This document shows positions 37,054-45,421 of a DNA stretch of 64,000 nucleotides, one piece after another. A program made the translations under genes and the position numbers. The stretch spans positions 25,794-89,793 of the forward strand of contig JAAWKH010000003.1 of the NCBI GenBank assembly GCA_022797295.1, written 5' to 3'. The DNA comes from Peptococcaceae bacterium (GTDB lineage Bacteria; Bacillota; Dehalobacteriia; UBA4068; UBA4997). A model generated the notes under the pieces. The model searched no databases. It had not been told where the DNA came from and saw only the letters and a list, made by a program, of their open reading frames with translations. The stretch's first letter is position 1; every line of letters starts with the position of its first letter.

Positions 37054-38310
37054 TTGGACAAAACAAATGCAGATAAGCAGAAGTTGCTGGAGAAATATCC
37101 GGCTCTGCAAGCCTGGTTGGGACAACGCGGCCAAAAACGTCGGCCCCAGCCCCGGCGTTGGTTTTTGCCGGCGGCCTTTCTGCTGGTGATATTTGCTATG
37201 TGCGTGAACACTTACGGCATTAATATTGTTGAATTTTACAATGAAATTGGCAAGGTTGCGGACGGCGCGGAGGAAAAGGACCTTACTTGGTATGAGGCCA
37301 GCGAGGCTTTGGTGGAGCATTGGACGGATAAAACCGTGGAGGAAATGGCCTTTAAGGATTTGCTGGTGGAGCTGCACGGCCTGGAAATGCGCCTGCTTGA
37401 CCGCCATTTTGTACGCGACGCCGACTATTCCTATTCCATTGTTAAGGATAACCACGATTGGCTGCAATTCATCACCTTTGAGGCGCAGCCCAGAGAGATT
37501 GTGCGGCGGATTGAAATTTTGCAGGATTTAGACATTCCGATTTTATACGTGCAGCCGCCAACCAAGCATATTGAGGGCTACACGGAGTTTCCCGTCACCC
37601 TGAACGACCATTCCGACGAGAATGTGGCGGCCAACTTTGCCCTGCTGGATGAGGCCGGCGTGCCGTATTTGGATTTGCGGCAGGCGGCCGAGGAGGACGG
37701 GCTGGACAAGGAGCGCATGTTTTATCGCACCGACCATCATTGGCGGGTGGAAACGGCTCTTTGGGCGGTTGGGCGCACCGTGCAGGAGATTGAGGAGCTT
37801 TTCGGCTGGCAGCTGGATCCGGACGGCGATTTTTGCGACCCTGCCAACTGGCGCAAAACGGATTATGGTCAAAACTTTTTGGGCAGCCAGGGCCGGCGTG
37901 TGGGGCCATATTACGCTGGGCTGGATGATTTCACTCTGCTCACGCCGCTTTTCGACACTAAATTCCAGACGGAGCTGAAACAGCACACCGGCGAGCTCAA
38001 GGTGTTCTATGGCGATTTTGTCACAACGATTATTGACAAAACCTTGCTCACCGAGCCGTCCGTTTACACCAACCGCTACGGCGCTTACTGGGGCGCGGAT
38101 TATCCCACCTTGTTGGCGGATAATCTGAACAACAGCCGCGGCAAGACGGTGCTGCTGATTAAGGATTCCTACGGCCTGCCTTACGGCGCATTTTTGGCCA
38201 CGATGGTAGATAAGCTTTATATGGTAGATTTGCGTTATTACAACATTGAAAATTTGTCTGATTATGTAGAGAGTGTGAAACCGGATTTGATATTGATTAT
38301 GTACTGCTAA
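37054..38310 (+). CDS. DHHW/AlgX-like polysaccharide O-acetylation partner
   Basis: The TTG at 37054 lies about 7 bases after GGGGAGG. The 418-residue protein has one N-terminal membrane helix (about 29-48) and an extracellular SGNH-hydrolase-like domain: LYVQPPTKH, then the DHHWRVETALWAV motif (Asp and His of the catalytic set), and LIKDSYGLPYGAFLA with the nucleophile-type Ser. Proteins of this DHHW/AlgX class act with MBOAT proteins, taking the acetyl group to the sugar chain. Genomic pairing supports this. Confidence 0.85.
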   Translation: MDKTNADKQKLLEKYPALQAWLGQRGQKRRPQPRRWFLPAAFLLVIFAMCVNTYGINIVEFYNEIGKVADGAEEKDLTWYEASEALVEHWTDKTVEEMAFKDLLVELHGLEMRLLDRHFVRDADYSYSIVKDNHDWLQFITFEAQPREIVRRIEILQDLDIPILYVQPPTKHIEGYTEFPVTLNDHSDENVAANFALLDEAGVPYLDLRQAAEEDGLDKERMFYRTDHHWRVETALWAVGRTVQEIEELFGWQLDPDGDFCDPANWRKTDYGQNFLGSQGRRVGPYYAGLDDFTLLTPLFDTKFQTELKQHTGELKVFYGDFVTTIIDKTLLTEPSVYTNRYGAYWGADYPTLLADNLNNSRGKTVLLIKDSYGLPYGAFLATMVDKLYMVDLRYYNIENLSDYVESVKPDLILIMYC

Positions 38311-38325
38311 GCAGGAGGTGTTATT

Positions 38326-39381
38326 ATGCCAAAAGCTGAGCCCTGGCGCACCGTATCCCTGACTGATGATTGTACCAAGCTGCGCCTAGTTGACCAAACC
38401 CGTCTGCCAAACGAGCTGGTTTGGTTGGAAATTTCTGAGCTGGAGGAGGTTTGGCAGGCCATTAAAACCCTGGCAGTGCGTGGCGCGCCGGCAATCGGCG
38501 TGGCGGCGGCGGCCGGCCTGGCCTTGGCGGCCCGGCGCATTATGGCCCCGGACTTCCCGGAGTTTTACCAAAAATTTTGCCGCGCCAAGGCCTATTTGGC
38601 TGGTGCGCGCCCAACGGCGGTGAATTTGAGCTGGGCGCTGAATCGGATGAAGCAGGCGGCTCTGCAAAACAAGCAGCGCAGTATGCCGGAGATTAAGGCC
38701 GCGCTGATTGCCGAGGCCAACGTCATTCGTGATGAGGACATTGCCTGCTGCCGGGCAATCGGCGAGGCTGGCCTGCCGCTGCTGGAGAACTGCCAAAGCG
38801 TGCTGACCCATTGCAACGCCGGTCAGCTGGCGGCGGTGCAATATGGCACGGCACTGGCGCCAATTTATCTGGCCCAGGAGCGCGGCCACAGCCTGCACGT
38901 GTTTGCGGATGAAACCAGGCCGCTTTTGCAGGGGGCCCGCCTGACGGCCTGGGAGTTGCAGCAGGCGGGCCTGGCCTGCACTTTGTTGTGCGATAATATG
39001 GTGGCCACTGTGTTGGCTCAGGGCCGAGTGGACGCTGTTATCGTGGGGGCGGACCGGATTGCTGCCAACGGCGATGTGGCCAACAAAATCGGCACCAGCG
39101 GCTTGGCGGTGCTGGCCCGGCATTTTAAGGTGCCATTTTATGTGGCCGCGCCGACATCCACCGTGGATTTGGATTGCCGCAACGGCAAAAATATCGTGAT
39201 TGAGGAGAGGGCCCCGGAGGAGGTGGCGGAGCTGTGGTATCAGCAACGAATGGCGCCGCCCGGCGTGGATATTTTTAACCCGGCTTTTGACGTTACTCCA
39301 GCGGAGCTAGTTTCTGCCATCATCACAGAGCGCGGCCTGGTTTATCCGCCGTTTGCGGAAAATCTGGCGGCCTTAAAATAA
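38326..39381 (+). CDS. mtnA: Methylthioribose-1-phosphate isomerase
   Basis: The 351-residue protein converts 5-methylthioribose 1-phosphate to methylthioribulose 1-phosphate. Family motifs are IKTLAVRGAPAIGVAAAAG, RPTAVNLSWALNRM, LTHCNAGQLA (catalytic Cys), ETRPLLQGARLTAWEL and VGADRIAANGDVANKIGT (catalytic Asp). AGGAGG precedes the ATG. The class II aldolase gene that follows suggests methylthio-sugar cleavage to DHAP rather than the full Met salvage route. The kinase and nucleosidase are not in the window. Confidence 0.95.
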   Translation: MPKAEPWRTVSLTDDCTKLRLVDQTRLPNELVWLEISELEEVWQAIKTLAVRGAPAIGVAAAAGLALAARRIMAPDFPEFYQKFCRAKAYLAGARPTAVNLSWALNRMKQAALQNKQRSMPEIKAALIAEANVIRDEDIACCRAIGEAGLPLLENCQSVLTHCNAGQLAAVQYGTALAPIYLAQERGHSLHVFADETRPLLQGARLTAWELQQAGLACTLLCDNMVATVLAQGRVDAVIVGADRIAANGDVANKIGTSGLAVLARHFKVPFYVAAPTSTVDLDCRNGKNIVIEERAPEEVAELWYQQRMAPPGVDIFNPAFDVTPAELVSAIITERGLVYPPFAENLAALK

Positions 39382-39392
39382 TGGTTCTAAAA

Positions 39393-39442
39393 ATAGCCTT
39401 AACTTAATATAATAGCTAATGGGCCCGATTTGCCGGGCCCAA
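39393..39442 (+). promoter_or_regulatory. Promoter and 5' hairpin of the aldolase gene
   Basis: TTCTAA, 17 bases, then TATAAT ends near 39413. The predicted transcript starts at a perfect hairpin, TGGGCCCG/CGGGCCCA (about 39419-39442). No T-run follows, so it is more likely a 5' stabilising or control stem than a terminator. Confidence 0.4.
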
Positions 39443-39469
39443 AATTATAAGTGGGAGTGTGTTTTTTAG

Positions 39470-40054
39470 ATGAAGCAGTTTAGTTTGGCGCAAACTGCGG
39501 CGGAGCTGGTGCAGACGGGCGGCCGAATGCTGGCGGCCGGGCTGGTGGCCGGGCACGACGGCAACATCAGCGTGCGCTTGAATGAACAGGAAATTTTGGT
39601 GACGCCGGCTGGCAAATCCAAGGGCGAACTGGGCCCGGCGGATTTACTGCTGGTGGATTTGCAGGGCCGGGTGCTTTCCCACGGGCCGGGCCGGCCAACC
39701 TCGGAGCTGCCAATGCACTTGCGGGTGTATCAGGCAGACCCCGCGGCGCGGGCGGTGTTGCACGCCCATTCGCCTTACGCCACTGCTTTTGCTTTGGCGG
39801 GGCGCACTTTGCAAAGCCGTCTGCCGGAGGTGACGGAGTGTTTGGGAGAAATTCCGCTGCTGCCCTTTGCAGAGCCAGGCACTCAACAGCTGGCTGACGG
39901 CGTGGGGCAGGCCGTGGCCCAGGGAGCGCGCGGCGCTTTGCTGGCGGAGCATGGCTGCGTGGTTTGGGGCGATAGCCTGAGCCAGGCGCTTTACCGGCTG
40001 GAGGAAATGGAGCTGGCTTGCAAAATCGAGTGGTTGGCTAGCTTCCTAAAATAG
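39470..40054 (+). CDS. Class II aldolase (methylthioribulose/5-deoxyribulose-1-phosphate aldolase-like)
   Basis: The 194-residue zinc enzyme belongs to the aldolase/adducin family: GHDGNISVRL, LVTPAGKSKGEL, RPTSELPMHLRVY (catalytic Glu), HAHSPYATAFA (two zinc His) and LLAEHGCVVWG (third His). Next to mtnA it most likely cleaves methylthioribulose 1-phosphate to DHAP and an aldehyde (DHAP shunt). Fuculose-phosphate aldolase activity is the alternative. Its 3' end overlaps the convergent DUF4363 gene by 9 bases. Confidence 0.85.
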   Translation: MKQFSLAQTAAELVQTGGRMLAAGLVAGHDGNISVRLNEQEILVTPAGKSKGELGPADLLLVDLQGRVLSHGPGRPTSELPMHLRVYQADPAARAVLHAHSPYATAFALAGRTLQSRLPEVTECLGEIPLLPFAEPGTQQLADGVGQAVAQGARGALLAEHGCVVWGDSLSQALYRLEEMELACKIEWLASFLK

Positions 40055-40444
40055 ATTGCTCCAGTTTAGTTTATCGCAATCCACCGCCAGTTGCAGGTAA
40101 TAGTCCAGCAAGGCGAGCTGGTTTTGCACCTCGTCACGCTGTTGCTCCTGGCCGTATGCCTGAATGCTTTGCAGGGCCAGGTCAATATTAATTACGTCCT
40201 GGTGGTTCATCAGGCCCAGCCAATACGGCCGGGCCTTTTGCCATTTTTGCTGGCTTTGGCTCAGGGCTTGTTGCAGGCCGGGCCAGTCCTCTGCTTGCAG
40301 GGCGTTTTCCACTTGAACCAGGCTGTTTTGCATTTCCGCCACGGTTTGGCTCACGTAGCCGGAGGCCAGCAGGCAAAAACCGAGGGTTAGCGCGCTGGTC
40401 AGCAGCAGCCAGCCCGTCATTCGAGCGTTGTAACCAATGTGCAT
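40046..40444 (-). CDS. DUF4363 protein
   Basis: The 132-residue protein has one N-terminal membrane helix (GWLLLTSALTLGFCLLASGYV) and an extracytoplasmic helical domain rich in Gln and Leu, matching DUF4363. In spore-forming Clostridia it is found beside DUF421 genes and spoVA genes, as here. Its role is unknown; a sporulation membrane function is inferred. It lies 18 bases after the DUF421 gene. Confidence 0.75.
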   Translation of the reverse strand: MHIGYNARMTGWLLLTSALTLGFCLLASGYVSQTVAEMQNSLVQVENALQAEDWPGLQQALSQSQQKWQKARPYWLGLMNHQDVINIDLALQSIQAYGQEQQRDEVQNQLALLDYYLQLAVDCDKLNWSNLF

Positions 40445-40462
40445 TGCTGAAAAGCCTCCTTT

Positions 40463-41242
40463 TTAATGTTCTTTTTGCGTGCAGCCCTGGCCGCTGGCGG
40501 TTGGGGCAAATTTGGCTCCCTCGCGGAAAGGCGGCGGGCTGCCGGCGGCTTGGCCGGGCTTGTTGGCTTCTTTGGCTTTCAGCTGGCAAAAAACGTCGCC
40601 TTGGAAATCAATGCTCATAAAAAAGACCTGTTTGGCTGAGCTGATGCTGTGCTTAGCCAATTTTTTTTGCAACCATTCCTCACTGTGGCCCAAATTTTGC
40701 AGATGTTGCCGCTGAATTTTGCCGTCGATAATCAGGGTGACGGCCGGCGTTTCATGCTCCGGCTGCATTTGCAGGTCTGCCGGCTGCACAGGCCGCTTGT
40801 CCGCTCGCGGCATCACCGAAAGCTGTCCGTTAGTTTCCATTAAAGCATATTCCACCTCGGCCACGTTGAAATAGCCCTTAGCCCGCAGTTGCTCCAGCAA
40901 GTCGTTGGTGTTCAGGCGCAGGCGGCGCATTTGCTCCTCCAAAATCTCGCCGCCGCGAATTACAAAGCTGGGCCGGCCGCAAACCAGCAGCCGAAACTTC
41001 TCGCTTTTCAGATTAATTAGGGCGATGGCAATTTGCAGCACGGTAATGGTGATGATCGGCAGCAGGCTGTTTAAAAGCGGCGTGCCATTGTTCTGCACGC
41101 CAATGGTGGCCATCTCGGAGATAATCAGAATTACCACCAGCTCAAACGGTTGCAGCTGGCCAATTTGCCGCTTGCCCATTGCCCGCATTGAAACCATTGT
41201 CACCGCGTATAAAATGGCGGTGCGGATTACTAAAAGCAACAT
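40463..41242 (-). CDS. DUF421 (YetF-like) membrane protein
   Basis: The 259-residue protein has three membrane helices in the first 85 residues (with MGKRQIGQLQPFELVVILIISEMA, the DUF421 signature) and a cytoplasmic domain containing LVCGRPSFVIRGGEI, LRLNTNDLLEQLRAKGYFNVAEVEYALMETNGQLSV. The last 40 residues are a low-complexity tail. DUF421 proteins such as YetF take part in spore and membrane biology in Bacilli. It is divergent from spoVAC by about 150 bases, which may share sporulation control. Confidence 0.87.
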   Translation of the reverse strand: MLLLVIRTAILYAVTMVSMRAMGKRQIGQLQPFELVVILIISEMATIGVQNNGTPLLNSLLPIITITVLQIAIALINLKSEKFRLLVCGRPSFVIRGGEILEEQMRRLRLNTNDLLEQLRAKGYFNVAEVEYALMETNGQLSVMPRADKRPVQPADLQMQPEHETPAVTLIIDGKIQRQHLQNLGHSEEWLQKKLAKHSISSAKQVFFMSIDFQGDVFCQLKAKEANKPGQAAGSPPPFREGAKFAPTASGQGCTQKEH

Positions 41243-41393
41243 AAGGCTCCTCCTGTTTCATTATTATAGCCTAGTTTGGCCGGGCGTTGTCCGAAATATA
41301 CGAATACTTGCATAATTCGGGGCCGCTTCAGCCAAGCTAAAGGCGAGATACCAGGAATAAAATTAGCTGAAACAGTGAAAGGAGTTTGCCAAG

Positions 41394-41900
41394 ATGTCAA
41401 AAAAAGCAGAGAAAGCTAACCCAGGCAGCGCGGCTCTGCGTCAGCAATCGGAGGCGCAGGTTTACCAAAATATGCAAGCGGAAATGAGCCCGCCCAGCCA
41501 TCTGTTGCGCGGTTGCCTGCGGGCTTTTTTGGTGGGCGGCCTGATTTGCCTGCTGGCCCAGGGAGTACAGGAGGTGTTGCTGCGCTATGGGTTTAATCTG
41601 GAAAACGTGGGGGCGCCAACCTCGGCCGTAATGATTTTGCTGGCCGTGATTCTCACTGCCGCCGGCGTTTATGACCACATCTCCCAATTTGCCGGGGCTG
41701 GCAGCGCGGTGCCAATCACCGGCTTTGCCAACAGCGTTTGCTCCGCCGCTATGGAGTATCGCAGCGAGGGTTTGGTGCTGGGTGTGGGCGGCAATATGTT
41801 TAAGGTGGCCGGGCCGGTGATTGTTTTTGGTGCGGCAGGAGCGTTCATCGTCAGCATTGGGTTGGCTTTGTGGTACACACTGGGAGGTGGCGGCATATGA
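41394..41900 (+). CDS. spoVAC: Stage V sporulation protein AC
   Basis: The 168-residue inner-membrane protein has four to five helices, with the family segments GCLRAFLVGGLICLLAQGVQE, AGVYDHISQFAGAGSAVPITGFANSV and EGLVLGVGGNMFKVAGPVI. With SpoVAD and SpoVAE it forms the channel for dipicolinic acid uptake into the forespore and release at germination. GAAAGGAG precedes the ATG. Stop and next start overlap (ATGA). Confidence 0.95.
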   Translation: MSKKAEKANPGSAALRQQSEAQVYQNMQAEMSPPSHLLRGCLRAFLVGGLICLLAQGVQEVLLRYGFNLENVGAPTSAVMILLAVILTAAGVYDHISQFAGAGSAVPITGFANSVCSAAMEYRSEGLVLGVGGNMFKVAGPVIVFGAAGAFIVSIGLALWYTLGGGGI

Positions 41901-42934
41901 GCGTTTTGCAGGCTGGCCGACAGACCTGGCTTTTTGCGCCGGCTCCGCTGCTTTTAGGTTGTGGGGCAGTGGTGGGCAAGCGCGAGGGCGAGGGGCCGCT
42001 GGCGGCGGATTTTGATGTGATACACAAGGACAATTATCTGGGCCAAAAAAGCTTTGAGGCTGCCGAGCAAAAGCTGCTGGAGGAGGCCTGCAATGTGGCG
42101 GTGCGTCATTCCGCCGTGGGCCGGGACGAGCTTTCCTTGCACTTTTCCGGTGATTTGCTGAACCAGATTACCAGCAGCAGCTTCACGGCCCGCTCCTTGG
42201 GCGTGCCATATCTGGGGCTGTTTGGCGCGTGCTCAACCTTTGCGGAGGGGCAGGCCCTGGCGGCGCTTAGCGTGGCGGCCGGGGCGGCGCAGTATGCTTT
42301 GGCTTCCACCGTCAGCCACACCAACGCGGCGGAAAAGCAGTTTCGCTATCCCAATGAATATGGCGCGCAAAAAAATGAAACCACCCAAATTACCGTAACC
42401 GGCGCGGGGGCGGTTGTGCTGGGCAGCGTGGCTAAGCCGTCGACGGCGACGGCCCCGGCTCAGGTGCAGGTGACTTCCGCCACCATCGGCCGGGTGGTGG
42501 ATTTGGAGGTGAAAGACCCTTTTAATATGGGGGCGGCAATGGCGCCGGCAGCTTGTGATTGTTTGCTGAGCCATTTTAAGGAGCGCGGCGTGGGCCCGGA
42601 TTACTATGACCTGATTGTCACCGGCGATTTGGGGTGGGTGGGCAGCCCGCTGTTGCTGGAGCTTTTGAACCGCCACGGTTGTTTTGTGCCGGATAATCGC
42701 TTGACCGATTGCGGCAAGTTGATTTTCAGCCCGGAGCCGAAAAATCTAGCTGGCGGCAGCGGTTGCGGCTGCATTGCCAGCACGGCCTGCGGCCATATTC
42801 GGCGGCGGCTGGCCCGCGGCGAACTGCGCCGGGTGTTGCTGGTGGCCACTGGCGCGCTGCTTTCGCCTCTTTCCGTGCAGCAAAAGGAAAGTATTCCCGG
42901 CATTGCTCATGCCGTCAGCTGGGAGGTGGTTTGA
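41897..42934 (+). CDS. spoVAD: Stage V sporulation protein AD
   Basis: The ATG 41897 follows GGAGGTGGCGGCAT and overlaps the spoVAC stop. The 345-residue protein has a thiolase-like fold (GLFGACSTFAEGQALAALSVAAG, ETTQITVTGAGAVVLG, NMGAAMAPAACDCLLSHF, GGSGCGCIASTACGHI). SpoVAD is the cytosolic-face DPA-binding subunit of the SpoVA complex. Length matches the family. Confidence 0.95.
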   Translation: MSVLQAGRQTWLFAPAPLLLGCGAVVGKREGEGPLAADFDVIHKDNYLGQKSFEAAEQKLLEEACNVAVRHSAVGRDELSLHFSGDLLNQITSSSFTARSLGVPYLGLFGACSTFAEGQALAALSVAAGAAQYALASTVSHTNAAEKQFRYPNEYGAQKNETTQITVTGAGAVVLGSVAKPSTATAPAQVQVTSATIGRVVDLEVKDPFNMGAAMAPAACDCLLSHFKERGVGPDYYDLIVTGDLGWVGSPLLLELLNRHGCFVPDNRLTDCGKLIFSPEPKNLAGGSGCGCIASTACGHIRRRLARGELRRVLLVATGALLSPLSVQQKESIPGIAHAVSWEVV

Positions 42935-43291
42935 GTGTTGATGCACTTTGTTTGGGCTTTTGTGGTGGGCGGCCTGTTTTGCGTGGCCGGCCAACTGCTA
43001 ATGCAGGGCTGCAAGCTCACCCCGGCGCACACTATGGTTTGCTTTGTGGTGCTGGGTTGCGTGTTGGGCGGCCTGGGCTGGTATCAGCCGCTGATTGAGC
43101 TGGCCGGGGCCGGCGCCACCACGCCGATTGTCAGCTTTGGCAATTCGCTGGTTAAAGGGGCGATGCAGGAGTTTTCCCAAAATGGTTGGGTTGGCCTGCT
43201 GACGGGCATTTTTGAGGTTACCGGGGCGGGCGTTTCCGCCGCTCTTATCTTCTCATTTTTGGCCGCCTTGTGCTTTAGACCTAAATCATAA
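42935..43291 (+). CDS. spoVAE: Stage V sporulation protein AE
   Basis: The GTG at 42935 starts immediately after spoVAD, with GGGAGGTGG upstream; ATG 42941 is an alternative. The 118-residue membrane protein has about four helices, with GQLLMQGCKLTPAHTMV and YQPLIELAGAGATTPIVSFGNSLVKGAM, which resembles the SpoVAC core. It completes the minimal spoVAC-AD-AE set typical of Clostridia. Confidence 0.93.
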   Translation: MLMHFVWAFVVGGLFCVAGQLLMQGCKLTPAHTMVCFVVLGCVLGGLGWYQPLIELAGAGATTPIVSFGNSLVKGAMQEFSQNGWVGLLTGIFEVTGAGVSAALIFSFLAALCFRPKS

Positions 43292-43321
43292 AATTACTGA
43301 ATATTTTTGAGCAAGGCCTTT

Positions 43322-43864
43322 TTAGATAAGCATTTTCAGTCCAATACCAATTAATATCAGGCCGCCAAGCACGCCGGCTTTGCCGGCCAGGCGTGCACCC
43401 AAGCGGCGGCCTAAAGCCACGCCGAACAGCGAGAGGCCAAAGGTGCAGGTTGCTATCAGACCGGCCGCCTGCCAGATATTGGGGCAGCGGCCCACTGCGG
43501 CCAAGCCCAGGCCCACGGCCAGTGCGTCAATGCTGGTGGCGACGGCTTGCAGTAACACCAAGCGCAAGGTTAGCTGAATAATGGCTTGCGTTTGGCCGTG
43601 CAGACTATCCAACAGCATTTTGCCACCCACAGCCACCAGCAGCCCGCAGCCCAGCCAAGGGGCCCAAAGGCAGGCGGCCACGGCCAACCAGTTGCCGGCG
43701 TAGTAACCCAGCAGCGGCATTAAACCCTGAAAGCCGCCAAAGGCGGCGGCCAACAGCAATGCCTGGCGCAGGCGAGGCTGCTGCGTCATTCCACTGACGG
43801 CGGAAACCGCCAAAGCATCCATTGAAAGAGCTGCTCCCAGCAGCAAAATTTCCCCGATAGACAA
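43322..43864 (-). CDS. mntP: MntP-family manganese efflux protein
   Basis: The 180-residue protein has six helices and the two MntP signatures SMDALAVSAVSG and ATSIDALAVGLGLA, each with the metal-binding Asp. It exports Mn(II). The start is TTG (43862-43864), needed to keep helix 1 whole, and it directly follows the T-run of a terminator-like hairpin. This suggests control by attenuation, possibly by manganese. Convergent with spoVAE with a 30-base gap. Confidence 0.88.
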   Translation of the reverse strand: MSIGEILLLGAALSMDALAVSAVSGMTQQPRLRQALLLAAAFGGFQGLMPLLGYYAGNWLAVAACLWAPWLGCGLLVAVGGKMLLDSLHGQTQAIIQLTLRLVLLQAVATSIDALAVGLGLAAVGRCPNIWQAAGLIATCTFGLSLFGVALGRRLGARLAGKAGVLGGLILIGIGLKMLI

Positions 43865-43866
43865 AA

Positions 43867-43981
43867 AACACCGCCCCTTTTCGCAACAGGGGCGGTGTTC
43901 TGTTGTGGGAACACCCCAGCTAGATAAAGAACCGGCCCCCTGGCTGGCAATCCTGATTGGATTATATGCCGGGTAGGCCGG
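43867..43981 (-). promoter_or_regulatory. mntP leader with mutually exclusive antiterminator and terminator (riboswitch-like)
   Basis: In mRNA order there is a CCGGCC/GGCCGG-closed domain (43981-43932) with an inner AATCC/GGATT hairpin. Next comes GGTGTTC (43915-43909), which pairs with GAACACC (43900-43894). That same GAACACCGCCCC also pairs with GGGGCGGTGTT (43877-43867), followed by T's, as a terminator. Only one can form at a time. I do not find the GGGGAGUAG element of the known Mn riboswitch (yybP-ykoY). Confidence 0.6.
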
Positions 43982-43986
43982 AAATA

Positions 43987-44015
43987 TAAATAGTTATCTA
44001 TCAAAAAATCGTCAA
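43987..44015 (-). promoter_or_regulatory. Promoter of mntP leader
   Basis: Minus strand TTGACG (44015-44010), 17-base spacer, TATTTA (43992-43987), just after the zinc-ribbon gene stop. Confidence 0.55.
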
Positions 44016-44024
44016 TAACTCAGA

Positions 44025-44306
44025 TTAAGCCTGAGCCTGATGCCGATTGAAGCAATCGCGGCAGTAAACCGGGCGATCATTTACGGGCTTAAAAGGCACC
44101 TGTGCTTCCTGACCACATTCAGCGCAAACAACGGAGAACATTTCCCGTCCGGCGTTGCGTTGCTGTTTGCGGATGGCTCGGCAATGCGGGCAACGCGCAG
44201 GCTCATTCATAAAGCCTTTTTCGGCGTAAAATTCCTGCTCGGAGGCCGAGAACAAAAATTCCTCACCACATTCCTTGCAAACCAGGGTTTTGTCTGTGAA
44301 TGCCAT
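44025..44306 (-). CDS. Zinc-ribbon protein with two CxxC modules
   Basis: The 93-residue protein has an N-terminal ribbon (LVCKECGEEFLFSASEQEFYAEKG, then RCPHCR) of the probable-zinc-ribbon family and a second module (VVCAECGQEAQVPFKP, then VYCRDC). Each module has four Cys for one Zn. CspA-like and CxxC-x-CxxC proteins of this type are common small cytosolic proteins; the partner is unknown. AAAGGAGGTGTCATC precedes the ATG. It has a 160-base leader from a strong promoter. Confidence 0.8.
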   Translation of the reverse strand: MAFTDKTLVCKECGEEFLFSASEQEFYAEKGFMNEPARCPHCRAIRKQQRNAGREMFSVVCAECGQEAQVPFKPVNDRPVYCRDCFNRHQAQA

Positions 44307-44717
44307 TTTTAGATGACACCTCCTTTGGGTTAATTTTTTGGTGCATTAATTCTGACAGCTCACAATTTTCCCCAGCCCAAAATCAGCAGGTGAAAACCAT
44401 AAACTGTTAAAAAAATAGGCTTTGTTTTCTTGTTGGACTATCCTTTTGGATAGTCGCGTTTGCTTGTGGCTATATTATACCCTATGCGAAAATAAAATGC
44501 AACATTTTTAGCAAAAAAAATTACATTTTTTACAAAAAAATCTGCGGCTTATTTAAGTCGCCGCCAAGCGGCTGATTAAGCCTAAACAGGCTTGTTTGGC
44601 TGCGGAGATGGCCAAAAAATGTCGATAAACTTTTGCCGCTTTGGCTTGCAAATTGACGGCGAAGCGATTATAATATTAATGTAAAAATTAGCCATTTGGA
44701 TAATCAAGGAGGTTTAT
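44307..44717. other. Divergent regulatory region between zinc-ribbon and cold-shock genes
   Basis: It contains two good promoters. Minus: TTGCAT (44502-44497), 17 bases, TATAAT (44479-44474), for the zinc-ribbon gene. Plus: TTGCAA (44646-44651), 17 bases, TATAAT (44669-44674), for the cold-shock gene. A perfect hairpin GACTATCC-TTTT-GGATAGTC (about 44437-44456) lies in the zinc-ribbon leader without a T-run. No further gene is seen. Confidence 0.65.
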
Positions 44718-44915
44718 ATGAAAGGCAAAGTAAAATGGTTTAACGCGGAAAAAGGCTTCGGTTTTATCGAACGAGAGGGTGGCAGCGACGTTTTTGTGCA
44801 TTATTCGGCTATCCAATCGGACGGTTTTAAAACCTTAGAGGACGGCCAGGAGGTCGAATTTGACGAGGTGGAGGGGGCCCGTGGGCCACAGGCGGCCAAT
44901 GTAACGAAGTTATGA
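44718..44915 (+). CDS. csp: Cold-shock-domain protein
   Basis: The 65-residue protein is a single cold shock domain with both RNA-binding motifs, KGFGFIE and DVFVHYSAI. It binds single-stranded RNA and DNA as a chaperone. AAGGAGG lies 6 bases before the ATG. The ATGA overlap with the phosphoesterase gene shows the two are co-translated. Confidence 0.95.
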   Translation: MKGKVKWFNAEKGFGFIEREGGSDVFVHYSAIQSDGFKTLEDGQEVEFDEVEGARGPQAANVTKL

Positions 44916-45421
44916 AAATTGCAGTAATCTCAGACACGCACTGGCAGCCCAGCCAGCCCTTGCCCAAGGTGCTGCAACTGGTGGCGGAGCAGCAGCCGGA
45001 TTTGCTGCTGCACGCCGGTGATTGGACCAATCTCACCCTGCTGGAGGAGTTGCGGAAGATTGCGCCGGTGCGTGGTGTGGCTGGCAACTGCGACCCTGAG
45101 GCCGAAGGCCACCTTTTGGGCTACTCCAAGGTGGTGGAGGTTGGGCCGTTGCGTATTGGTTTAACCCATGGTCATCTATATGGTCACCTGCCTTTGCCGG
45201 CAGCGGCGGCGCGGGTGTTTGCCGAGGAGGACAGGCCGCTGCAAGCGGTGGTTTTTGGCCATTCCCACGTTCCCTATTGTGAAATGCAGGAAGGGTTGCT
45301 GCTGTTTAATCCTGGTTCAGCTCACCGGCCGCTTGGTGAAATCAAAAAACCCTCGTTTGGCCTGCTACACGTTAGCGAAGCTGGCCAAATCAAGGGCGAA
45401 ATAGTTTATTTTGAAAAGTAA
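44912..45421 (+). CDS. YfcE/MJ0936-type metallophosphoesterase
   Basis: The 169-residue protein has the calcineurin-like metal ligands in order: [22 protein letters not shown] and FGHSHVPY, ending with the family's NPGSAHRP. It is a cytosolic phosphodiesterase of the YfcE class; the natural substrate is not known. Start overlaps csp by 4 bases. The 3' end overlaps the convergent DUF5131 gene by about 30 bases. Confidence 0.92.
   Translation: MKIAVISDTHWQPSQPLPKVLQLVAEQQPDLLLHAGDWTNLTLLEELRKIAPVRGVAGNCDPEAEGHLLGYSKVVEVGPLRIGLTHGHLYGHLPLPAAAARVFAEEDRPLQAVVFGHSHVPYCEMQEGLLLFNPGSAHRPLGEIKKPSFGLLHVSEAGQIKGEIVYFEK

Noticed and set aside
43867..43981. yybP-ykoY manganese riboswitch
   Set aside because: The gene context fits but the conserved GGGGAGUAG-type loop was not found; kept as an unassigned attenuator.
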